From the NCBI GenBank assembly GCA_947455845.1, contig CANGQE010000110.1, forward strand, positions 1 to 5,234: a stretch of DNA of 5,234 nucleotides, in the 5' to 3' direction. The translations under genes and the position numbers were made by a program. The notes beneath the pieces were generated by a model. That model saw nothing but the letters and a program-made list of their open reading frames with translations, was not told the DNA's origin and searched no databases. This document shows, one piece after another, positions 1-5,234 of the stretch (position 1 is the first letter of the stretch; the number at the start of each line of letters is the position of its first letter). This DNA comes from Rickettsiales bacterium (GTDB lineage: Bacteria; Pseudomonadota; Alphaproteobacteria; Rickettsiales; UBA1997).

Positions 1-2
1 GA

Positions 3-107
3 CACATCAAAGAGAGGGTAAAAATTCACCGAGGATTGGATAAAAATCGGAAGAAAAAAGCGGTGAAATTTCTGCTGAAAAACTGGGGGCGAAAAGTGGG
101 TTTTTAG
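3..107 (+). CDS. possible C-terminal end of an unidentified gene cut by the left edge
   Basis: This plus-strand frame is open from the left edge and ends at a TAG at 105-107, giving about 34 residues. The peptide is strongly basic, with a run RKKKAVKFLLKNWGRK near its end. The only support for it being real is context: a classic hairpin plus T-run terminator on the same strand begins just inside its last codons, as expected if a plus-strand gene ends here. The other two plus frames stop at 19-21 and 41-43. I do not recognise the family and give no function. It could equally be chance open sequence in an A-rich region with few stops. Confidence 0.35.
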   Translation, partial: HIKERVKIHRGLDKNRKKKAVKFLLKNWGRKVGF

Positions 108-121
108 CCCCCCATTTTTTT
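84..121 (+). terminator. intrinsic terminator, probably bidirectional
   Basis: The G-rich arm TGGGGGC (84-90) pairs with GCCCCC (107-112). The stem can continue inward by pairing AAAA (92-95) with TTTT (102-105). Seven T residues (115-121) follow on the plus strand, the standard Rho-independent layout for a plus-strand gene ending nearby. Read on the minus strand, the same stem is followed by AG and then five T residues, so it could also end the gltA-virB4 transcript, whose last stop codon lies about 50 bp away at 170-172. The convergent arrangement fits a shared terminator. Confidence 0.75.
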
Positions 122-163
122 AATTATGCCTTAAAAAAGCACCACACTTTTTTAATTATGCCT
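116..163. repeat. 16-bp direct repeat with a complementary centre
   Basis: TTTTTTAATTATGCCT occurs at 116-131 and again at 148-163, 32 bp apart start to start. Between the copies, TTAAAAAAG (131-139) is complementary to the start of both copies. It can form a perfect 9-bp stem with CTTTTTTAA (147-155, loop of 7) or an 8-bp stem with TTTTTTAA (116-123). The first copy overlaps the T-run of the terminator. No coding potential is visible here. The repeat is AT-rich, so the hairpins are weak. Confidence 0.7.
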
Positions 164-169
164 AGATCT

Positions 170-2665
170 CTAGATCATCTCTAATTTTATTTTCAGCAAC
201 CTACGCTGTTCAGCATTCTCCTCGCGTATTCTTTTCTTTTCTTCAGCGACTCGTTCTTTTTCAAATTCTTGTAGAACTTCAAAAAGTTGTGGCAACCAAA
301 CTGCCGGCTTAGGATTAGGATCAGAATCACTAGAACTTACAGCAATCACCTCCTCCATTGCCGTTAAAGTCACTTCATCGGCAGAAAATATTTTTAGAAA
401 CTCGATATTTTTTGACAGATCAAGCGTCGCAATCACCGAGTCATCAGCATGTTTAAAAAGGAAATGTTTTTCATTATCCCGCATCATTCTTAGAATTTCC
501 ATCTCCTCATCATTCAAGCCAAAAAGCTTTTTGTAATATGCTTGTGGATTAGGATTTGGCATAAAGATTTCGGTAGCTAAATGTTTCTTTACTTCCGCCA
601 CAAACTCACTTTCTCCAATACTATCTTCATTCTCAGAAGTAAAAATCACGATACAGTTTTTACTTTTCATTCTTTCCAAAAAATCACCGATTTTTGGCCC
701 GATAGTTAAGTTATCAATCAAGTGCCACGCTTCATTCATCACGATAATTGTCGGAGAACCGTCAAGCGCTTTTTCAATACGATGAAGCAGATAATTGACG
801 ACGGGAATTAAAATCGGTTTTTGTGAAAAAATTTCGTCCAAATCAAAAGCCATGATTGGGTTTGACCAACTTATTTCCTCCTCAGAACCAAAAATGTGTC
901 CCAATCTTTCATCATTCCAGATTTGTAATTTTTCATAAATATTTGCGGTTTCTGAAGTATTAAAAGCCTCTGTAGCTAAAGCGAAACTATCAGCATGGGA
1001 AGTAAAAATACGATCCACTATTTGTGGAATTAATTCCAACTCATCATCTGAAATACCATCTTTAGAAAAAGCAGTCAGGCTGGCAAAAAATTCATTTAGG
1101 AAATTTTGATTTTCATTGCCTTGCACTAACGACAACGGATTCATTTTTAAAAAATTATCCGCTGCAAACGCATCATGTGAAATAGTATAATAATCTCCTC
1201 CAAGCGCCTTAATAAGGCATTTGGCAGCATTATTAAAATCGAAATAAAATAACTTTCCGTTAAATCTACGAGATTGAGTAACCAGAAAATTGAGCAATAC
1301 GGTTTTACCGGAGTTTTCCGGTCCCATAATTAAACTGTGACCCAAGTCACCATCATGAAAATTAAAGAAATAAGGCGTGTTCAAAACTGTTCTAAATACA
1401 GTCGCCGCCGGACCCCACTTATTGCCCGCGATAAGTCCTGATGGAAAATTATGCAAAGCGGCAAAGCCGGCAATACGGTTAGTATTAATAACTTTCTGAC
1501 GCCGTAAATAATGAAAATTACCAGGTAGCTGTGACCAGAAACAATGCTCTAGAAAAATATCTTCGCGAATCACCACAAATCCCAAAGAGTTAAACTGTTC
1601 AAAAGCTGCTTTTAAATCTTTTTCTAACTCTTCTCTGGTGCTACTGATTAGCATGATGGTAGTTTGCAACTTACCGTAATCGGTATCCAAACCTTGCTTA
1701 TTTTCAATAAAATGGGCTACACCGCTAAGCTGCCTAAAATCTTCATCGCCGCTGACTTTCAAAATATAATTTTGATATTCATAGGGCTCCATCTCTTTTT
1801 TAGAAAAAGTAAAATCAAAAGATTGGGTAATAATAAACTCAAAAGGCAGCTGTAAAATACGCTCGAGTTGGTTAGTTGAAACTTCGAAATATTCTTTCAA
1901 AGACATCATCGCCGCAAAGTTTTTATTGTTGTAACCAACCACTTCTAACTCACGGTTACCAAAAGCAATTTTGTGACTGGTTAAATCATCAGAAATATCA
2001 TTGGCCGAAAGCGGGTAACGCTCTTCGTAAAGATTGACAATTTTACCAAAAAATCGCATTGGCTCAGAATATAAAATCCCATCCCACTCAGCAATTCCAA
2101 GTAACTTAGCACCATATTCTTCGGTTTGAGCAACAATTTTTGTCGATAGTTGCGTTAATTTTTTATGCGCTTCTTGAAGAAATTTATGATGCAGCGTTTT
2201 GGTAGTGATGTAAGAAAATGAACGCATAAAAGCGTTCAAATTAACGATCGAAGTATCCAGCCCTTCCACGATTATTGTGATATAAAGCTCATTCACAAAT
2301 TGGTCATCCCAATTATTTTCCTTAATCCATGATTGATTAACTTTTTCGGAAAAAAAATCTTTGAACTCACCACGAGGTGAAATGTCTTTTTTGCGGCGGA
2401 TAGTGTTAAACCAGAAAGCAACTTTATTATCTTTAACATTGTCAACAACAGCATCACGCACACTTTCACGCAAAGATATCAACTCTCTCGCCGCAGAGTT
2501 ATTGCTAAATCCGGTAATTCTAATGATCTGCAAAAGCTCACCATTCTTGGTAATGATGGTGTTAGGATCAAAGTGGCAAACGTAAGGGACAAAGTTCTCA
2601 TCCGGTTTTTTTGCCACCAGTTTATTTGGATCAATAGCCGCTTTTTTTAAAAGTCTGTTAAGCAT
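170..2665 (-). CDS. virB4: VirB4-family type IV secretion ATPase, divergent paralog
   Basis: Members of this family are inner-membrane-associated ATPases that energise assembly and substrate transfer in type IV secretion systems. The 831 residues match the usual VirB4 length (about 800). Roughly residues 1-400 correspond to the CagE/TrbE/VirB N-terminal part, and the rest to the RecA-like ATPase. Walker A is intact (GPENSGKT, 448-455). Walker B reads IIVMNEAW (640-647), so the usual DEAW aspartate is Asn644. The conserved T-Q after the next strand reads T-S-E (676-678). The family's FL.K and V..LDL pattern follows (735-750), then WLPQLF (790-795) and a charged tail of about 36 residues. No signal peptide or clear membrane helix is visible. 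The gene starts 2 bp after gltA, without a clear Shine-Dalgarno, and no other vir gene is in the window. Family assignment is firm. Identity as the second Rickettsiales-type VirB4 (rvhB4-II) is inference. Confidence 0.92.
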   Translation of the reverse strand: MLNRLLKKAAIDPNKLVAKKPDENFVPYVCHFDPNTIITKNGELLQIIRITGFSNNSAARELISLRESVRDAVVDNVKDNKVAFWFNTIRRKKDISPRGEFKDFFSEKVNQSWIKENNWDDQFVNELYITIIVEGLDTSIVNLNAFMRSFSYITTKTLHHKFLQEAHKKLTQLSTKIVAQTEEYGAKLLGIAEWDGILYSEPMRFFGKIVNLYEERYPLSANDISDDLTSHKIAFGNRELEVVGYNNKNFAAMMSLKEYFEVSTNQLERILQLPFEFIITQSFDFTFSKKEMEPYEYQNYILKVSGDEDFRQLSGVAHFIENKQGLDTDYGKLQTTIMLISSTREELEKDLKAAFEQFNSLGFVVIREDIFLEHCFWSQLPGNFHYLRRQKVINTNRIAGFAALHNFPSGLIAGNKWGPAATVFRTVLNTPYFFNFHDGDLGHSLIMGPENSGKTVLLNFLVTQSRRFNGKLFYFDFNNAAKCLIKALGGDYYTISHDAFAADNFLKMNPLSLVQGNENQNFLNEFFASLTAFSKDGISDDELELIPQIVDRIFTSHADSFALATEAFNTSETANIYEKLQIWNDERLGHIFGSEEEISWSNPIMAFDLDEIFSQKPILIPVVNYLLHRIEKALDGSPTIIVMNEAWHLIDNLTIGPKIGDFLERMKSKNCIVIFTSENEDSIGESEFVAEVKKHLATEIFMPNPNPQAYYKKLFGLNDEEMEILRMMRDNEKHFLFKHADDSVIATLDLSKNIEFLKIFSADEVTLTAMEEVIAVSSSDSDPNPKPAVWLPQLFEVLQEFEKERVAEEKKRIREENAEQRRLLKIKLEMI
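173..280 (-). other. charged, probably helical C-terminal tail of the VirB4 protein
   Basis: Residues 796-831 follow the WLPQLF motif, near which typical VirB4 proteins end. They are dominated by Glu, Lys and Arg with regularly spaced Leu, Val and Ile, for example FEKERVAEEKKRIREE (801-816). This suggests one amphipathic or coiled-coil helix. A Ser/Asp/Pro-rich linker (about 777-787) precedes the WLP segment. Any partner-binding role is inference. Confidence 0.5.
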
Positions 2666-2667
2666 TT

Positions 2668-3954
2668 TTATCTTTTATCAATCGCAACATATTCACGCAT
2701 AACACTACCTGTATAAAGCTGGCGAGGTCTGCCAATTTTAAATGCCGGATCTTCAATCATTTCTTTCCATTGTGAAATCCAGCCGGCTGAACGCGCAATT
2801 GCAAAAATTACAGTAAATAGGTTGCTTGGTATTCCCAAGGCTTTGTAAATAATTCCTGAGTAGAAATCGACATTAGGGAAGAGTTTACGTGACACAAAAT
2901 ATTCGTCATTAAGAGCAATCTTTTCGAGCTCAATTGCAATATCCAAAAGCGGATCCTTGATTCCAAGCTCAGCTAAAACTTCATCACAAGATTTTTTCAA
3001 AACTGCGGCGCGCGGATCGTAATTTTTATAAACTCGGTGACCAAATCCCATTAGGCGGAACGGATCATTTTTATCTTTAGCCTTGGCAATAAATTCAGGA
3101 ATACGCTCTTTAGTTCCGATTTCTTGCAACATTTCTAAAACTTCTTCATTCGCGCCACCGTGAGCTGGACCCCAAAGCGAAGAGATTCCCGCTCCGATAC
3201 AAGCAAAAGGATTAGCACCTGATGATCCGGCTAAACGAACGGTTGAAGTTGAAGCATTTTGTTCGTGATCAGCATGCAACACCAAAATCATTTCCATCGC
3301 CTTAGCAATGGTAGGGCTTACGCGGTGTGGGTGATTTGGCTTGTCAAAAAGCATGTGCAAAAAGTTTTCCGCAAAACCATATTCTTTGTTCGGATAAATA
3401 ATCGGTTCACCGATTGAATATTTGTAAGCCATTGCCGCCAATGTCGGCATTTTAGAAATAATCTTGTAAACCACATCCATCCGTCCTTCGGGAGTGTGAA
3501 TATCCATAGTGTCGTGGTAGAAAGCTGAAAGTGATGCAACCGCTCCTACCATGATTGCCATTGGGTGAGCGCGTCTTGGAAAGCCACGATAAAGAATGCC
3601 GATTTGCTCGTGGACCAGCATATTTCTGATAATACCACTTCTGAAATCTTTATACTCGGCAGCATTTGGAAGGTTGTGATTCAGCAACAAATATGCAGTT
3701 TCTAAATATTCACTTTTTTTCGCCAGCTCTTCGATTGAATATCCACCATGTCTCAGAATCCCCTGATCACCATCAATAAAAGTAATTTTTGATTCGCACG
3801 AAGCCGTAGCAAGAAAGCCGGGATCGTAGGTAAACATACCGCTTTCTTTGTAGAGCTGCGTGATGTCGATCACATCTTGACCAATCGTAGCTTTACGAAT
3901 TGGGAGAATGATTTCTTTGCCATTTGGCAAGGTAAGTTTAGCGAAGTCAGACAT
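2668..3954 (-). CDS. gltA: citrate synthase
   Basis: This enzyme condenses acetyl-CoA and oxaloacetate to citrate in the cytoplasm, the entry step of the TCA cycle. The 428 residues match the bacterial type II (GltA) length. All main active-site elements are present: HADHEQNAST (227-236), the catalytic His265 in WGPAHGGAN, His306 in GFGHRVYKNYDPRA and Asp363 in NVDFYSGI, corresponding to E. coli His264, His305 and Asp362. The substrate-binding Arg region RPRQLYTG (409-416) is also there. The N-terminal domain contains FTYDPGF and IDGDQGILRHGGY, much as in Rickettsia. The start at 3954 gives a normal N-terminus (MSDFAKL). No Shine-Dalgarno is apparent; the leader is A/T only just upstream. It is the first gene of a minus-strand pair with virB4, and divergent from mnmA across 80 bp. 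No damage is seen. Confidence 0.98.
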   Translation of the reverse strand: MSDFAKLTLPNGKEIILPIRKATIGQDVIDITQLYKESGMFTYDPGFLATASCESKITFIDGDQGILRHGGYSIEELAKKSEYLETAYLLLNHNLPNAAEYKDFRSGIIRNMLVHEQIGILYRGFPRRAHPMAIMVGAVASLSAFYHDTMDIHTPEGRMDVVYKIISKMPTLAAMAYKYSIGEPIIYPNKEYGFAENFLHMLFDKPNHPHRVSPTIAKAMEMILVLHADHEQNASTSTVRLAGSSGANPFACIGAGISSLWGPAHGGANEEVLEMLQEIGTKERIPEFIAKAKDKNDPFRLMGFGHRVYKNYDPRAAVLKKSCDEVLAELGIKDPLLDIAIELEKIALNDEYFVSRKLFPNVDFYSGIIYKALGIPSNLFTVIFAIARSAGWISQWKEMIEDPAFKIGRPRQLYTGSVMREYVAIDKR

Positions 3955-3958
3955 AAAT

Positions 3959-4029
3959 ATTTAACAATTAGCAATTAACAAATTATCATGTGATTTTGTA
4001 AGCGCTTCTTTAAATGTTAATTGTTAAAT
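3959..4029. repeat. long imperfect palindrome in the gltA/mnmA divergent region
   Basis: ATTTAACAATTA (3959-3970) is the perfect reverse complement of TAATTGTTAAAT (4018-4029). Pairing resumes further inward after mismatches (3972-3973 with 4015-4016, and 3975-3978 with 4010-4013). The central 31 bases or so (3979-4009) are unpaired. The arms lie next to the two divergent start codons. They could be a cruciform, an operator for a dimeric regulator, or a decayed mobile repeat. The sequence is very AT-rich, so some pairing is expected by chance, but 12 perfect bases is notable. Confidence 0.6.
3961..3989 (+). promoter_or_regulatory. candidate sigma-70 promoter for mnmA
   Basis: TTAACA (3961-3966) matches five of six bases of the -35 consensus. 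After a 17-bp spacer, TATCAT (3984-3989) matches five of six bases of the -10 consensus. Transcription would start near 3996, giving a leader of about 40 nt before the mnmA ATG. The leader would include the tandem 7-bp repeat and the right arm of the palindrome. AT-rich sequence gives such matches easily, so this remains a prediction. Confidence 0.45.
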
Positions 4030-4041
4030 GTTAAATGTTAA
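4014..4041 (+). repeat. tandem 7-bp repeat, four units, containing the mnmA start codon
   Basis: The unit ATGTTAA occurs at 4014-4020, 4028-4034 and 4035-4041, with a one-base variant TTGTTAA at 4021-4027. The ATG of the last unit is the mnmA start codon. The first ATG (4014) opens a six-codon frame whose stop TAA (4032-4034) directly abuts the mnmA ATG. No Shine-Dalgarno is visible upstream of mnmA; the repeat occupies the place where one would be. Confidence 0.8.
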
Positions 4042-5153
4042 ATTCCCTAGGCTTCAATAAACCTCCCCAAGATACCAAAGTTGTCGTTGCCATGTCTGGC
4101 GGCGTTGATTCTTCTGTTGTTGCCTGCCTTTTAAAAGAGCAGGGTTTTGATGTAATCGGCATTACTTTGCAACTTTACGACATGGGCGAGGCGCTCAAAA
4201 AAAAGAACGCTTGTTGCGCCGGCGCTGATATCTACGACGCTAAAAAAGTTGCCGAAAAATTTGACTTCCCCCATTACATTTTAAATTACCAAAATCTTTT
4301 TAAAGAATCGGTGATTGATGATTTTGCTGACTCCTACCTACAAGGCGAAACGCCAATCCCCTGCATCAAATGCAATCAATCAGTAAAATTTCGCGACTTA
4401 ATGAAAGTAGCGCGCGACCTTGGTGCTGATGCTTTGGCAACAGGTCATTACGTTGATCGTGCAGTCGGAAAAAACGGTGCGTCACAAATGCACAAAGCCT
4501 TTGATGACAGCAAAGATCAAAGTTATTTTCTCTTTGCCACCACTCAAGATCAGCTCGATTTTTTAAGATTTCCTTTAGGCAAAAATACCAAAGAACAAAC
4601 CCGCAAAGAAGCGGAAAGACTGGGTTTAGAAGTTGCCAACAAACCTGATTCGCAAGATATTTGCTTCGTTCCCAACGGCGATTACGCCGCCGTAATAAAA
4701 CGTCACCGCCCTACAGCTTTCAAAGACGGCAACCTCGTTCACATCGAAACCAAAAAAGTTTTAGGCAAACATTCTGGAATTATTAATTTCACTTTAGGCC
4801 AACGCCGTGGCATCGGAATCGCTTATCCTGAGCCTCTCTACGTGGTAAAAATTGAACCCAAAGAAAATATTGTTTTTGTCGGCGAAGAAAAATTCTTACA
4901 AAACCGCAAATTCAAAATCCGCGATTTAAACTGGCTGGCTTCCGACATCGATCTCACCAAAGAAATCCACGCCAAAGTACGCCTACGCTCGAACCACGAA
5001 GAAGAAAATGCCGTTGTAAAACTAATCGAAAACGGCGAAGCAATCGTAGAAATGAACTCCCTAACCCGCGCCATCACACCGGGACAAGCCTGCGTAATCT
5101 ACCAAGATTCTCGCCTTCTGGGTGGTGGGTGGATTACACGAGAAATTGAATAA
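4035..5153 (+). CDS. mnmA: tRNA-specific 2-thiouridylase MnmA
   Basis: MnmA adenylates U34 of the tRNAs for Lys, Glu and Gln and replaces its 2-oxygen with sulfur delivered as a persulfide from the IscS relay, which stabilises wobble decoding. The 372 residues are the usual length. The ATP-binding PP-loop is SGGVDSS (21-27). The catalytic cysteine pair is Cys113 (PCIKCNQSVKF) and Cys210 (SQDICFV), corresponding to E. coli Cys102 and Cys199. DQSYFLF (161-167), the tRNA-binding region with LGQRRGIG (254-261) and the C-terminal beta-barrel ending in LGGGWI (362-367) are intact. ACCAGADIYDAKKVAEKF (59-76) is typical of alphaproteobacterial MnmA. The start at 4035 is fixed by an in-frame TAA just before it and gives MLNSLGF, close to the MNSL start common in alphaproteobacteria. 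It is divergent from gltA and alone on this strand. Confidence 0.98.
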   Translation: MLNSLGFNKPPQDTKVVVAMSGGVDSSVVACLLKEQGFDVIGITLQLYDMGEALKKKNACCAGADIYDAKKVAEKFDFPHYILNYQNLFKESVIDDFADSYLQGETPIPCIKCNQSVKFRDLMKVARDLGADALATGHYVDRAVGKNGASQMHKAFDDSKDQSYFLFATTQDQLDFLRFPLGKNTKEQTRKEAERLGLEVANKPDSQDICFVPNGDYAAVIKRHRPTAFKDGNLVHIETKKVLGKHSGIINFTLGQRRGIGIAYPEPLYVVKIEPKENIVFVGEEKFLQNRKFKIRDLNWLASDIDLTKEIHAKVRLRSNHEEENAVVKLIENGEAIVEMNSLTRAITPGQACVIYQDSRLLGGGWITREIE

Positions 5154-5161
5154 CGGGAAAG

Positions 5162-5180
5162 CCCTCTTTGAAAAAGAGGG
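5162..5180 (+). terminator. hairpin just after mnmA, possible transcript end
   Basis: CCCTCTTT (5162-5169) pairs perfectly with AAAGAGGG (5173-5180) across a GAA loop, starting 9 bases after the mnmA stop. No T-run follows on the plus strand (TGGCAT instead), so it is not a canonical intrinsic terminator. It may stabilise the 3' end or act with the hairpin that follows. Confidence 0.45.
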
Positions 5181-5183
5181 TGG

Positions 5184-5201
5184 CATCGCCCTAAGGCGAT
5201 G
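5184..5201 (+). repeat. second hairpin downstream of mnmA, part of a possible interspersed repeat
   Basis: CATCGCC (5184-5190) pairs perfectly with GGCGATG (5195-5201) across a CTAA loop. GGGTG flanks it on both sides (5178-5182 and 5204-5208). With the neighbouring hairpin it forms a compact double stem-loop in otherwise non-coding DNA, more GC-rich than the surrounding intergenic sequence. This layout resembles REP/BIME-type intergenic elements, but only one copy is visible here, so that identity is inference. Confidence 0.5.
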
Positions 5202-5234
5202 ACGGGTGATTTGCGTGAAACAAGCTAAACATTA

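Noticed and set aside
1..113. Minus-strand frame open to the left edge beyond virB4
   Set aside because: It has no convincing start codon, crosses the terminator stem and mirrors the A-rich opposite strand as a Phe-rich peptide.
162..176. CTAGATCT followed by CTAGATC at the virB4 stop codon
   Set aside because: This is a short duplicated palindrome-like sequence, too small to support an attachment site or operator.
1664..1855. 63-codon plus-strand open frame inside virB4
   Set aside because: It lies antisense to the well-supported VirB4 reading frame and shows no motif or own ribosome site.
2361..2585. 74-codon plus-strand open frame inside virB4
   Set aside because: It lies antisense to the conserved N-terminal part of VirB4, with no recognisable domain.
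3318..3539. 73-codon minus-strand open frame inside gltA
   Set aside because: It overlaps conserved citrate synthase sequence in another frame and is rich in Trp, Phe and His as shadow frames often are.
3982..4020. Minus-strand promoter for gltA (GATAAT at 3982-3987, or TTAACA at 4015-4020 with CAAAAT at 3993-3998)
   Set aside because: GATAAT lacks a matching -35 at normal spacing, and the second pair is only a moderate match in very AT-rich DNA. A gltA promoter must lie here, but I cannot place it.
4197..4204. Run of eight A in mnmA, and a similar A run at 2350-2357 (T run in virB4)
   Set aside because: Both frames stay open and conserved across the runs, so there is no frameshift. Such runs are ordinary in AT-rich genomes.
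4838..5077. 79-codon minus-strand open frame opposite mnmA
   Set aside because: It is antisense to the MnmA C-terminal domain and its composition follows from the complementary codons.
5206..5234. GTG-started plus-strand frame reaching the right edge
   Set aside because: Only about nine codons are visible, with no ribosome site and an overlap with the hairpin element; too little to call.

Overview
The window looks like a piece of an AT-rich alphaproteobacterial chromosome, most likely from or near the Rickettsiales. Three things point there. The citrate synthase closely resembles the Rickettsia type. The MnmA carries the alphaproteobacterial insert around its CCAG motif and the PIPCIKCNQ form of its first cysteine site. 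The VirB4-family ATPase stands alone, not inside a virB operon, as the scattered type IV secretion genes of Rickettsiales do. The taxonomic call is made from remembered family features, not from a search.

Layout: bases 1-169 are mostly non-coding. They hold a possible C-terminal end of a plus-strand gene entering from the left (3-107), a strong hairpin plus T-run terminator (about 84-121) and a 16-bp direct repeat (116-131 and 148-163). On the minus strand follows a two-gene unit transcribed right to left: citrate synthase (gltA, 3954 down to 2668), then, after only 2 bp, a VirB4-type ATPase (2665 down to 170). An 80-bp divergent intergenic region (3955-4034) separates gltA from mnmA. It contains a long imperfect palindrome, a plausible plus-strand promoter and a tandem 7-bp repeat that runs across the mnmA start codon. 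mnmA (4035-5153, plus strand) is intact. After it come two compact hairpins (5162-5201) without a T-run, and nothing further recognisable up to the right edge.

Together: gltA feeds the TCA cycle, mnmA makes the 2-thiouridine at the wobble position of tRNA, and the VirB4 protein would be an inner-membrane-associated energy component of a type IV secretion system. The genes share no pathway. The most interesting point is the VirB4 protein. Its Walker A is intact, but the Walker B aspartate is replaced by asparagine, the usual T-Q motif reads S-E, and the gene sits directly behind citrate synthase. It may be a divergent second VirB4 paralog with altered or lost ATP hydrolysis. I see no phage, insertion sequence, CRISPR array, tRNA or rRNA.
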